This document shows positions 36,901-45,222 of a stretch of DNA of 64,000 nt, in pieces (positions within the stretch are counted from its first letter, which is position 1; the number at the start of each line of letters is the position of its first letter). The notes under the pieces are model-generated. The model made no database searches. It had not been told where the DNA came from and saw only the letters and a program-made list of their open reading frames with translations. The position numbers and the translations under genes were made by a program. This stretch comes from Candidatus Synechococcus calcipolaris G9 (lineage in GTDB: Bacteria > Cyanobacteriota > Cyanobacteriia > Thermosynechococcales > Thermosynechococcaceae): NCBI RefSeq assembly GCF_029582805.1, contig NZ_JAKKUT010000002.1, forward strand, positions 248,001-312,000. Reading direction: 5' to 3'.

Positions 36901-38358
36901 ATGGCTCCATTCTCAATTGCTCGATCGGATAAGCCAGAAGAGGCCTGTGGGGTTTTTGGGGTCTTTGCGCCAACCGCAGAGGTCGCTCGTTTAACCTATT
37001 TTGGTCTCTATGCCCTGCAACATCGGGGTCAAGAATCTGCTGGTATTGCCACCTTTGAAGGGCAACAGGTTCATCTCCATAAGGACATGGGCCTCGTTTC
37101 CCAAGTTTTTGATCAAGATATTCTTGATAGTTTGGTGGGTGAGAGTGCCATTGGTCATACCCGCTACTCAACAACCGGGGGCAGTCGCATCGTCAATGCC
37201 CAACCCGTCGTTGTGGATACCCGTTTGGGGCCCCTAGCTTTAGCCCACAATGGGAATTTAGTGAATACCCCCCAATTACGTCGCCAAGTATTGGAATGCC
37301 TAACCCCTGAAGCCCATTTAATCAGCACAACGGATTCGGAACTCATTGCCTGGTCAATTGCCCAGTCCCTAGAAAACCATTCGACCTGGCAAGAAGCAGC
37401 CATGGCAGCGGCCCAACAGTGGCAAGGGGCCTTCAGTTTAGTGATTGGTACCCCCGATGGGTTAATAGGCCTACGGGATAGCCATGGCATTCGTCCCCTA
37501 GTGATTGGTGTTCTCCATGACCCAGACAGCGATCGCTGCAACTATGTATTAGCCTCGGAAACCTGTGCCCTAGATATTATTGGGGCTGCTTATCTGCGGG
37601 ATGTGGAACCCGGCGAATTGGTTTGGATCAGTGAAAACCACCTAGAAAGCCACCACTGGAGTGTCCCCGATCGCAAGCTGTGCATTTTTGAGATGATTTA
37701 TTTTGCCCGCCCCGATAGCCTCATGCATGGGGAAAGCCTCTACAGTTATCGTCAACGATTGGGCCAGCAACTTGGGCAAGAGTCCCCAGCGGATGTGGAT
37801 CTAGTAATTGCGGTTCCCGACTCTGGGGTGCCTGCGGCCATCGGTTATTCCCAGTCCACCGGAATTCCCTATGCCGAAGGCCTCATTAAAAATCGCTACG
37901 TGGGTCGTACCTTCATTCAACCCACCCAATCCATGCGGGAATCGGGAATTCGGATGAAACTCAATCCCCTGCGGGATGTCCTAGAAGGTCAGCGCATTGT
38001 CATTGTCGATGATTCCATTGTGCGGGGAACCACCAGCCGGAAAATTGTCAGGGCCTTACGGGATGCCGGGGCCCGGGAAGTCCATATGCGGATATCCTCT
38101 CCACCAGTGACCCATCCCTGTTTCTACGGCATTGATACGGATAGTCAGGATCAGCTGATTGCTGCCACCAAGACAGTGCGTGACATTGCTGAGCAAATTG
38201 GGGTTGAGTCCCTGAGTTATTTAACCTGGCAGGGGATGATTCGTGCTACCCAAGACAGTGGCGATCGCTTCTGTTCTGCCTGCTTTACGGGTGAATATCC
38301 GATTCAAATCCCCGATCCGGTGAAGCGGGAAAAGTTACTCCTGGAAAAAATTAGTTGA
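36901..38358 (+). CDS. purF: amidophosphoribosyltransferase
   Basis: A 485-residue enzyme of the first committed step of purine synthesis, transferring glutamine amide nitrogen to PRPP. After a short propeptide, catalytic Cys16 starts the N-terminal nucleophile glutaminase (EACGVFGVF). LQHRGQESAGIA and GHTRYSTTG follow. The C-terminal phosphoribosyltransferase domain has the PRPP motif IVIVDDSIVRGTT (around 365-377). The C-terminal cysteines, in FCSACFTGEYP and SPPVTHPCFYGID, fit the Fe-S cluster type of PurF known from Bacillus. It lies in its own transcription unit behind a 217-bp leader, and product purine nucleotides normally inhibit the enzyme. Confidence 0.95.
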   Translation: MAPFSIARSDKPEEACGVFGVFAPTAEVARLTYFGLYALQHRGQESAGIATFEGQQVHLHKDMGLVSQVFDQDILDSLVGESAIGHTRYSTTGGSRIVNAQPVVVDTRLGPLALAHNGNLVNTPQLRRQVLECLTPEAHLISTTDSELIAWSIAQSLENHSTWQEAAMAAAQQWQGAFSLVIGTPDGLIGLRDSHGIRPLVIGVLHDPDSDRCNYVLASETCALDIIGAAYLRDVEPGELVWISENHLESHHWSVPDRKLCIFEMIYFARPDSLMHGESLYSYRQRLGQQLGQESPADVDLVIAVPDSGVPAAIGYSQSTGIPYAEGLIKNRYVGRTFIQPTQSMRESGIRMKLNPLRDVLEGQRIVIVDDSIVRGTTSRKIVRALRDAGAREVHMRISSPPVTHPCFYGIDTDSQDQLIAATKTVRDIAEQIGVESLSYLTWQGMIRATQDSGDRFCSACFTGEYPIQIPDPVKREKLLLEKIS

Positions 38359-38451
38359 CCCCAACTTAGATTTGTTTTCAGTTCTTGAACCTGCGATCGC
38401 CCCAATGGTATCGATATGATTTAATCAAACACTCTTTACCGTCAAATAATT

Positions 38452-38910
38452 ATGGCGATTATTACTGATTTAGCTCAACTGTATGAAACCGATACCATGG
38501 AGTGGTTAGAAGCCACAATTAACCTCCTCAAAAATCGTCAATTTGAAATCCTAGACCTCGAAAATCTAATTGAGGAATTAGAAGATTTGGGGAACGAAAA
38601 ACATCATAGGGTTGAAAGTTTATTAGAGCAAATTATCCGCCATTTATTATTGATAGAATTCTGGGATATGGAACGGGATCATAATATCAATCATTGGCGA
38701 TCGGAAGTTATTGGTTTCAGAACCCAGCTTAGAAGAAGACTAACGGCAAATTTACGCAATCATCTGAAACAACATATTGATTCCATTTATCAGGATGCTT
38801 TTAAGTATGTGAAAGCTAAAACTGGCTTTAATATAGAGTTTCCAGAGAATTGCCCCTACACCCTTGACCAACTATTCGATACGGATTGGTTTCCTGAAAT
38901 CTTCCCTTAG
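38452..38910 (+). CDS. DUF29-family protein
   Basis: A 152-residue helical protein with the DUF29 layout: LYETDTMEWLEATINLLKNRQFEILDLENLIEELEDLG at the N-terminus, then a helix rich in His/Arg (HHRVESLLEQIIRHLL). DUF29 proteins are abundant and multicopy in cyanobacteria, and their function is unknown to me. Start ATG 38452 is in an AT-rich context. The gene has lower GC than its core neighbours and borders the accessory patch that follows, so it may have moved in with it. Confidence 0.85.
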   Translation: MAIITDLAQLYETDTMEWLEATINLLKNRQFEILDLENLIEELEDLGNEKHHRVESLLEQIIRHLLLIEFWDMERDHNINHWRSEVIGFRTQLRRRLTANLRNHLKQHIDSIYQDAFKYVKAKTGFNIEFPENCPYTLDQLFDTDWFPEIFP

Positions 38911-38991
38911 TTCAATCCGCATAAAAAACTACGTAATGCACCTCTAGCTGGCTACATGTCACCTTATATACCTGTCAAAAGCTTACTCTAG

Positions 38992-39162
38992 CTACGGTAA
39001 GTTAGGACTTTTATTTTCCTCTTTATAATGTGACGTGCGCCCACATGACCATGTTGTGATCAAAGGTGCCGGAAGACCAAGTAAAGCATTAACGCAACGA
39101 TCATGATTGATATTACTCTGGTTAATCAAAGCAATCAAGGGAGATGCATCGCAAAAAATCAC
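38992..39162 (-). pseudogene. truncated PIN-domain (VapC-like) toxin
   Basis: From GTG 39162 the minus strand reads VIFCDASPLIALINQSNINH and then ALLGLPAPLITTWSC, the N-terminal pattern of PIN toxins with its first acidic residue (Asp5). After TTW the sequence loses all resemblance and stops at 38992-38994. A normal VapC is about 130 residues with three more acidic catalytic residues, and only about 39 PIN-like residues remain. The GTG overlaps the stop of the upstream antitoxin frame (TAGTG). An inactive remnant. Confidence 0.6.
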
Positions 39163-39413
39163 TACCCTAATCCCGATGGTCTATAATTTTCAACCAAAAG
39201 GTCAGTGAATGCTTGTTTTGTATGTGCGGAAAGATTTGAAGGCTGGAACTGAACTCGACCTGCCCTACCTTTTAGGGCTTGATCTAAGGTCGTCCCGTTC
39301 TGAGGTTTTGAACTCTCATTAGGTAGTACTGTTAACCTTACACGCTGTCCGAACAGTTCAAGCGCGTGACGAAGAATTTCATCCCAGGTTCCTTCAAAAG
39401 AAGGCTACTCCAT
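39162..39413 (-). pseudogene. VapB-like antitoxin of the decayed pair, with TAG at codon 3
   Basis: ATG 39413, GAG, TAG (39407-39405), then the same frame runs PSFEGTWDEILRHALEL, then RVRLTVLPNESS and on to AFTDLLVENYRPSGLG with its stop at 39162-39164. This plan, an F-x-G-T-W-D/E start, a GKRVRLTVL-like strand and a C-terminal helix, is the family of small cyanobacterial antitoxins paired with PIN toxins. No ATG, GTG or TTG follows the TAG in time to restart the protein. The nonsense codon therefore probably killed the gene. Confidence 0.5.
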
Positions 39414-39746
39414 CAGACAACCTCCAAGCCATATTTTGAATAATGACAGGATTTCTACTGCCAGACACTAGCCTCAGACACACTCAAACAACAATGCCAA
39501 CGGTAAGCTTGTAAGTACTATCGCCACAAGAGACTAGAGGGCTAACAGTGTCCACACCTGCAGCAAATAGACTCTATATCATCACCATACACCTTTCGGC
39601 AATCGGTGTGCATGGGCGTAGCCTGTTAAGTAGGTAGACCTAAGTATTCAGCATGCAGATCGGGACACAGGAAGGCTTTCAGCAATTTAGGACTACATTT
39701 AATTAGGTTCACTGACTTAGTATCCCCAAGGAACAAGAGTATCAGA
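39414..39746. other. 333-bp region without a recognisable gene
   Basis: The stretch between the decayed antitoxin and the DUF6119 gene is AT-rich and full of stops in all frames that I followed. I see no RNA gene, no insertion end and no clear promoter. It is probably debris of the same accessory patch. Confidence 0.5.
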
Positions 39747-41249
39747 CTACTCTCTGATGTAGTTAACCTTAATTAAGGGGGTAAATCCGGCATCTATCAG
39801 AGTCCTTCTCCACTCTACAAGTTTCATATGGAGAATAATAGAATTAATATCTGAAAGTTTTTCAATTACCGTCTGTCGTTTTAGAATCATCCATAAGCAT
39901 ATTCCGTTTATTTCTACCGGTTCTTTATTTATCATGATACAATCAGCATTATTTTGAAGTATCTTAACGGTATTTATGGCTTGATCAATAACGTATGCCA
40001 ATTTTTGTGGAGTACCCTTTTTCACAAAATATAAAACGCCATCCTTGTACAAATCCATCTTTTCGACTCTGTAACGTCCATCTAAGCTTTGCAAGTCTCT
40101 GTCGTAGTTTAGATATCCATCATTTTCACGCTCTTGGTTAAACCGAGCCTCATCAATCCCAGAGTTCACATCAAAAGCAGAATTGTAATCAAGTTTGATT
40201 TCATCAACTTTTTCCTCCAAAAATTCCACATACGATTGATTGAACTTATGCCAAACTCCGTCAATAAGGCAATAACGCTCGTCTTCTTTAATAAAATCTA
40301 GATAAAATTTGAGGGGCTTTGTATGATCACGTCCATATTCATTGTGGACTTTCACTTTTAAGTTATTTATTTCCTCTTGAATATTTATTCTGTGATTCCT
40401 CAAGAAGGCAACTAAAGATTCCAAATTCAGTTCATCCAGACGAACGGCTTCGTCACTTTTCCCCTTCAAATAAAGACTGTACTCATAGCTATCTGCAAAA
40501 ATAAAATCCACTCCAGACATCGTAAATTCTTCTACGTTTATGCCTGAATCATTTTGAGTTCTTAAAATTGCCCTAGCCAAAGTTTTGTCCAGACGTTGAA
40601 TTATACGACCATCTTTTACAATATCAACTTTTGGCAGTTTCACTCTAATTGGTTGACTGAGAACATCTTCTATTTCATTTATGACAGTTGGAATTTCTAA
40701 AGGTTGTTTTGCTATATTAAGATGCACGGACTTTCCGAAGCTAACCATTTTTCCCCATCTAGCTGAATCGATGGTTTTACCCTTTATATAGTGCATTGAC
40801 TCTCCACTGTCGAACATTACTTGACTACCTTGCTGATATGTGGTAATCATTTTGCTTTTTGCGCTTTTATAATATTTTGAGTTTTTGATTTTGAGGTCAT
40901 TTTCATCAATTATTCTTTCTGCCAAATTCAATCCAAACTCTGAATCACAAAATTGACTTAAGTAGAAATGTGCTTTACCTAGACTAATAGCATAACAAAT
41001 TTCACTTCCTGAAATAAGAAGGACTCCAAAATGCATTAGATTCTTGGGCGTTTCTACATCTCCTAAAAACTCCTGATATGTTTCAACCCACCAAATTTCG
41101 ATTTCATCAGGTTCACTAGAAAAGAAGAATTTCATTTGAAAACCTTCTACTTCTTGCTCACCTATCTGTTCTAGACCTGACAATCTCAGTTTTGCGATCA
41201 AATCCTCTTCTTGATCTTTGGGAATTCTATAAAGATTATATTTAGGCAT
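39747..41249 (-). CDS. sporadically distributed TIGR04141 / DUF6119 protein
   Basis: A 500-residue protein of the TIGR04141 (DUF6119) family. Average length is about 500 residues, as here. Recognisable parts: LYRIPKDQEEDL at the N-terminus, GVLLISGSEICYAISLGKAHFYLSQFCDSEFGLNLAERII (about 75-120), VSFGKSVHLNI and LPKVDIVKDGRIIQRLDKTLARAIL in the middle. The family is scattered across bacteria and phages and has no assigned activity known to me. The gene is AT-rich compared with the flanking core genes and sits beside a decayed TA pair, so defence or phage-related roles are possible, but that is inference. Start ATG 41249 gives the family N-terminus. Confidence 0.8.
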   Translation of the reverse strand: MPKYNLYRIPKDQEEDLIAKLRLSGLEQIGEQEVEGFQMKFFFSSEPDEIEIWWVETYQEFLGDVETPKNLMHFGVLLISGSEICYAISLGKAHFYLSQFCDSEFGLNLAERIIDENDLKIKNSKYYKSAKSKMITTYQQGSQVMFDSGESMHYIKGKTIDSARWGKMVSFGKSVHLNIAKQPLEIPTVINEIEDVLSQPIRVKLPKVDIVKDGRIIQRLDKTLARAILRTQNDSGINVEEFTMSGVDFIFADSYEYSLYLKGKSDEAVRLDELNLESLVAFLRNHRINIQEEINNLKVKVHNEYGRDHTKPLKFYLDFIKEDERYCLIDGVWHKFNQSYVEFLEEKVDEIKLDYNSAFDVNSGIDEARFNQERENDGYLNYDRDLQSLDGRYRVEKMDLYKDGVLYFVKKGTPQKLAYVIDQAINTVKILQNNADCIMINKEPVEINGICLWMILKRQTVIEKLSDINSIILHMKLVEWRRTLIDAGFTPLIKVNYIRE

Positions 41250-41822
41250 AGTTTGAAGTAAATAACATATTGCAAGAGTACTAAAAAATGAACCTTAACA
41301 GCTGCACTTCAACCTCTAGTCACCTCAATTTCACTCTAAAAGTCAAGTAATCCTTAAGTAGCCGCCACTTGTGGAAAGCAATGCGGGCTAACTATAGCCG
41401 TCACACGTAGATTATGAACACGATTGAGAATAGAAGTATTGTCCTACAAGGATTTCAAAGATACATTCGTTCATAAATAATTTCGGACGGCTATATATTA
41501 TTTATAGACCGCATCTGCATGCTAAAGCCCCTCAGCAGAACGTTGTCAAGCAATGGTGGTCTAACTCTGATATTATCGCTCTTCGATAATTTTAGAGAAC
41601 ATCAACGATTTACCATCGTTTCAGGCAACGAGGCATCAAGCTTTTAAGGAAGTTTAACAAAAGAGCGTTAGTATGCGCTTGCCCTGGTTGTTCGTTCTGT
41701 CTAGGGGATATCCTATTGAAGTTCGCCGGTAATACCTCTAGAATAAGCTAGACTCCTCCTAACGGATGGGGTTTTAAGCCCAAATTCCCGATCAACGCAA
41801 ACCTCCACCCCAACAGCGATCT
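41250..41822. other. 573-bp AT-rich intergenic region upstream of ndhH
   Basis: No gene is visible on either strand. It contains two neighbouring perfect hairpins: ATTATCG-CTCTT-CGATAAT (41572-41590, followed by TTTA) and AACGAT-TTACC-ATCGTT (41604-41620). It also has a third AT-rich inverted repeat CTATA-7-TATAG around 41495. The first could be a weak terminator for a transcript reading toward ndhH. The promoter of ndhH should lie in the last 100 bp, but I cannot point to one box. Confidence 0.45.
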
Positions 41823-43007
41823 ATGCCAACTCTTGAGACTCGCACCGAACCCATGATTATCAACATGGGGCCCCACCATCCGTCCATGCACGGTGTGTTG
41901 CGGTTAATGGTGACCTTAGACGGTGAAGATGTCCTTGACTGTGAGCCAGTGATTGGCTATCTGCACCGAGGGATGGAAAAAATTGCCGAGAACCGCACCA
42001 ATATTATGTTTATTCCCTACGTGAGTCGTTGGGATTATGCTGCGGGAATGTTTAATGAGGCCGTGACAGTCAATGCTCCCGAAAAACTGGCGAATATCGC
42101 TGTACCAAAGCGGGCCAGTTACATCCGGGTGATCATGCTGGAGTTGAACCGCATTGCCAACCACCTGCTGTGGCTGGGGCCCTTCTTGGCCGACGTGGGG
42201 GCCCAAACCCCCTTCTTCTATATCTTCCGAGAACGGGAACTGATCTACGATTTATTTGAAGCCGTCACCGGAATGCGATTCATCAATAATAACTACTTCC
42301 GCATGGGTGGGGTGGCCGTTGATTTAACCTATGGCTGGGTGAGTAAGTGCCAGGATTTTTGCGACTACTTTCTGCCTAAGGTGGATGAATACGAGCGGCT
42401 AATTACGAATAATCCTATTTTTATCCGCCGTCTGGAAGGGGTCGGCACGATTACCCGGGAAGAAGCGATCAACTGGGGACTGTCTGGGCCAATGCTGCGC
42501 GGCTCTGGCGTGAACTGGGATCTGCGCAAGGTAGATCACTACGAATGTTACGACGACTTTGATTGGGACGTACAAACTGAAACGGCTGGAGATTGCATTG
42601 CCCGCTATCTGGTGCGAATTCGGGAGATGCGTGAATCAGTGAAGATCATTTACCAAGCTCTCAAAGGGTTACCCGGCGGCCCCTACGAAAACCTAGAGGC
42701 CCAACGGATGCTAGAAGGGGCAAAATCCAAGTGGAATGACTTTGAATATCAATTTCTTGGCAAAAAAATTGCCCCGACCTTCAAGATTCCCAAGGGGGAA
42801 CACTACGTCCGGGTAGAATCCGGCAAGGGAGAACTGGGCATTTATCTGATTGGAGATGATAATGTCTTTCCTTGGCGGTGGAAGATCCGCGCCCCAGATT
42901 TTAATAATCTGCAAATCTTACCCAAGCTACTAAAGGGGATGAAGGTGGCAGATATTGTCGCTATTCTTGGCAGTATCGATGTGATTATGGGATCCGTCGA
43001 TCGCTAG
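41823..43007 (+). CDS. ndhH: NAD(P)H-quinone oxidoreductase subunit H
   Basis: The 394-residue NdhH is the NuoD-like subunit of cyanobacterial NDH-1, in the peripheral arm that links Fe-S clusters to plastoquinone. It supports respiration and cyclic electron flow around photosystem I. Family motifs: [33 protein letters not shown], and a C-terminal [36 protein letters not shown]. Length is exactly as in plastid and cyanobacterial NdhH. Start ATG 41823. The genes for the other subunits lie elsewhere, which is usual for ndhH in cyanobacteria. The M20 gene is convergent 16 bp downstream. Confidence 0.97.
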   Translation: MPTLETRTEPMIINMGPHHPSMHGVLRLMVTLDGEDVLDCEPVIGYLHRGMEKIAENRTNIMFIPYVSRWDYAAGMFNEAVTVNAPEKLANIAVPKRASYIRVIMLELNRIANHLLWLGPFLADVGAQTPFFYIFRERELIYDLFEAVTGMRFINNNYFRMGGVAVDLTYGWVSKCQDFCDYFLPKVDEYERLITNNPIFIRRLEGVGTITREEAINWGLSGPMLRGSGVNWDLRKVDHYECYDDFDWDVQTETAGDCIARYLVRIREMRESVKIIYQALKGLPGGPYENLEAQRMLEGAKSKWNDFEYQFLGKKIAPTFKIPKGEHYVRVESGKGELGIYLIGDDNVFPWRWKIRAPDFNNLQILPKLLKGMKVADIVAILGSIDVIMGSVDR

Positions 43008-43023
43008 AATTCTCCTAGAACTC

Positions 43024-44199
43024 CTAAAGTTTCCAGTACTTCAGGGCTGCCTGGGCCAGGGTCATGACTCCCACGGTAATAGCCTGCTCATCAACCTCAA
43101 ATTGGGGATGGTGCAGGGGATAGTTGGGGCGATCGCTGAAGCCCACCCCTAGACGAAACATAGCCCCCGGTGCATGTTCAAGGTACAGAGAGAAATCTTC
43201 TGCCCCCAAGGACGGTTCCGGCAGAATCTGTACTGCTTCCGGCCCCAACATATCCGTTGCCGCATCTGCCAACAATTGGGATAAAAAGGGACTGTTTTGC
43301 ACTGACGGTACCCCTGGTCGATAGGTCAATTTGTAGGTAGCCCCATAGGATGCACAGACATTAGCAACAATTTGTTCAATCCAATCGGGTAATTGCTCTC
43401 GTGTTTCTGGATGGAGCGATCGCACCGTTCCCTGGAGTTGCACCTGATCGGCAATCACATTCGCTGCCCGACCACCACTAATTTTGCCAATGGTCAGTAC
43501 CACTGGCCGTAAGGGGTTTTGGGTACGACTAATCGCCTGCTGCAAGGTTGTAATCACCTGGGCCGCAATCCAAATCGCATCGATGGCTTCGTGGGGTCGG
43601 GCCCCATGCCCCGATTCGCCAATAATAATTAACTCAATATCATCCGCCGCCGCCGTCAGGGCCCCATAACGCACTGCAATCTGCCCTGCCGGAATACTAG
43701 GGAAGACATGTAGGGATAGAATCGCACTCACATCCGCCATGATCCCATCCTGAATCATCCACCGAGCACCCTGGGCAATTTCTTCTGCAGGCTGGAAAAT
43801 AAAACGCAATTTCCCCGATACATGCTCCTGTAACTCAGCCAAAATCATCGCCGTTCCTAGGCCAACGGTTGTATGGACATCATGGCCGCAGGCATGCATG
43901 ATCCCCGGATGCTTGGAAGCAAACTCTGCTCCGGTACGTTCCTGGATCGGCAGAGCATCCATGTCAGTGCGAATCGCCAGGCATCTCTGATCTCCGCCCT
44001 TCCCAGGTAAATCAGCGACAACACCCAACCGTCCCACCTCTTCCCGCACGCGGAGACCCGCCGACGACAAAACCCCTGCCACGTAGGAGGCCGTTTGCTG
44101 TTCTTGGCCACTGAGTTCAGGATGTCGATGAAAATGACGGCGAATTTCAATTAAACGAGGGGTGAGAGTTGTTGCCAATTCGCGAATATTTACATCCAT
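43024..44199 (-). CDS. M20-family amidohydrolase (hippurate / N-acyl amino acid type)
   Basis: A 391-residue metallo-amidohydrolase of the M20D group. MHACGHDVHT contains Cys104 and His106, which coordinate the metal, and PAEEIAQG (about 137-144) carries the catalytic Glu pair. His in the SLHVFPS segment and HPQF in the C-terminus complete the site. RTDMDALPIQE is another signature. Family members hydrolyse N-acyl or indole-acetyl amino acids and hippurate. The natural substrate here is unknown. Start ATG 44199, transcribed towards ndhH with a 16-bp gap between the stops. Confidence 0.92.
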   Translation of the reverse strand: MDVNIRELATTLTPRLIEIRRHFHRHPELSGQEQQTASYVAGVLSSAGLRVREEVGRLGVVADLPGKGGDQRCLAIRTDMDALPIQERTGAEFASKHPGIMHACGHDVHTTVGLGTAMILAELQEHVSGKLRFIFQPAEEIAQGARWMIQDGIMADVSAILSLHVFPSIPAGQIAVRYGALTAAADDIELIIIGESGHGARPHEAIDAIWIAAQVITTLQQAISRTQNPLRPVVLTIGKISGGRAANVIADQVQLQGTVRSLHPETREQLPDWIEQIVANVCASYGATYKLTYRPGVPSVQNSPFLSQLLADAATDMLGPEAVQILPEPSLGAEDFSLYLEHAPGAMFRLGVGFSDRPNYPLHHPQFEVDEQAITVGVMTLAQAALKYWKL

Positions 44200-44565
44200 G
44201 GGCCAGCGCAGGAGTCCCTATCTCAGTAAATTTAGTATAGAATATTGAAGAGTTATTAAGTTCTTTTTAATAAAGTAACACTTTCTTTGGAGTGTGTACT
44301 CTGAACATTTTTCTGTAGATATATCTACTATCCATGAAATATAGAGGTTAATGGCAGTTTTTTCAGTTCGCACTAGATCAGCATTGGTCATTTCCTTTTT
44401 GTTGCTTTGTTTAGATCATTAAGGTCTTTGGCCTATTTTATGATGTTGATTTTATACTTGCGATAAATTATCCTATCATCCCGGAGTTTAAGAAGTAGAT
44501 TTACTTTGTCTTCCCTGGGATATTTATTCTCGCTACTAACTCCTAAATTCCTAGGTTCCTATCTC
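44200..44565. other. 366-bp AT-rich divergent promoter region (M20 gene and labA-like)
   Basis: It has a TTGATT-17-TATCCT pair at 44446-44474 that would fit a promoter for the labA-like gene, about 85 bp before its ATG. Other AT-rich boxes are present near the M20 side. No small gene or RNA is visible. Confidence 0.4.
44446..44474 (+). promoter_or_regulatory. candidate promoter of the labA-like gene
   Basis: TTGATT (44446-44451), 17-base spacer, TATCCT (44469-44474). The spacing is ideal and the boxes are moderate. Inference only. Confidence 0.35.
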
Positions 44566-45096
44566 ATGCAGTCGAATTACGAACGCCTATCCATTTTTGT
44601 GGATGGGAATAATATGTTCTATGCACAACAAAAGAATGGGTGGTTTTTTGATCCCCGACGAGTTTTGGAGTACTTTACCCAAGATACTAACATTACGCTA
44701 GTCAATGCCTTTTGGTATACCGGCCTTAAGGATCCCCAAGATCAGCGATCCTTTCGAGATGCCCTGATTAATTTGGGATATACCGTCCGCACCAAAATGC
44801 TGAAGGAATACTATGACGATACGGTGGGAAAGTATTCCCAAAAGGCTAACCTAGATATTGAAATTGTTGTGGATATGTTTAATACCGTAGGGCAGTACGA
44901 TCGCGTGATCCTATTTAGTGGTGATGGCGATTTTGAACGAGCCATTGAACTGTTGCGATCGAAAAATACCCATATTACAGTCGTTTCCACGGAAGGAATG
45001 ATTGCTAGAGAACTTCGCAATGCCACAGATCGCTACATTGACCTAAATGAGTTACGTCCCCACATCGAGAAAAGTGATGGTTCAAACCCAGGTTAG
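44566..45096 (+). CDS. LabA-like NYN-domain protein
   Basis: A 176-residue protein of the NYN/PIN-like superfamily, close to cyanobacterial LabA. Acidic residues expected for metal binding are present: Asp13 in FVDGNNMFYA, Asp97 and Asp103 in LDIEIVVDMF, and Asp120/Asp122 in FSGDGDFERAI. LabA in Synechococcus elongatus dampens KaiC-dependent circadian transcription. Homologues elsewhere may be RNases. ATG 44566 is preferred. A TTG 60 bases upstream would add residues without family support. The gene is followed by a gap with a pilQ-strand terminator. Confidence 0.85.
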   Translation: MQSNYERLSIFVDGNNMFYAQQKNGWFFDPRRVLEYFTQDTNITLVNAFWYTGLKDPQDQRSFRDALINLGYTVRTKMLKEYYDDTVGKYSQKANLDIEIVVDMFNTVGQYDRVILFSGDGDFERAIELLRSKNTHITVVSTEGMIARELRNATDRYIDLNELRPHIEKSDGSNPG

Positions 45097-45150
45097 ATTG
45101 TTTTCCCTATGAGCCATCTAATCTGGTCAAGCTGACTTGCATCAAATCAA

Positions 45151-45188
45151 AATAGAAAAACTCCACCCAGACCTCAGCCTAGATGGAG
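45151..45188 (-). terminator. intrinsic terminator of the pilMNOQ operon
   Basis: On the minus strand CTCCATCTAG pairs with CTGGGTGGAG (10 pairs with three G-U) around GCTGAGGT, followed by TTTTTCTATTTTG. It lies 35 bp after the pilQ stop. Confidence 0.75.
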
Positions 45189-45222
45189 CATCATAATTTT
45201 TAATCTCAACCCAAACGTTTCC

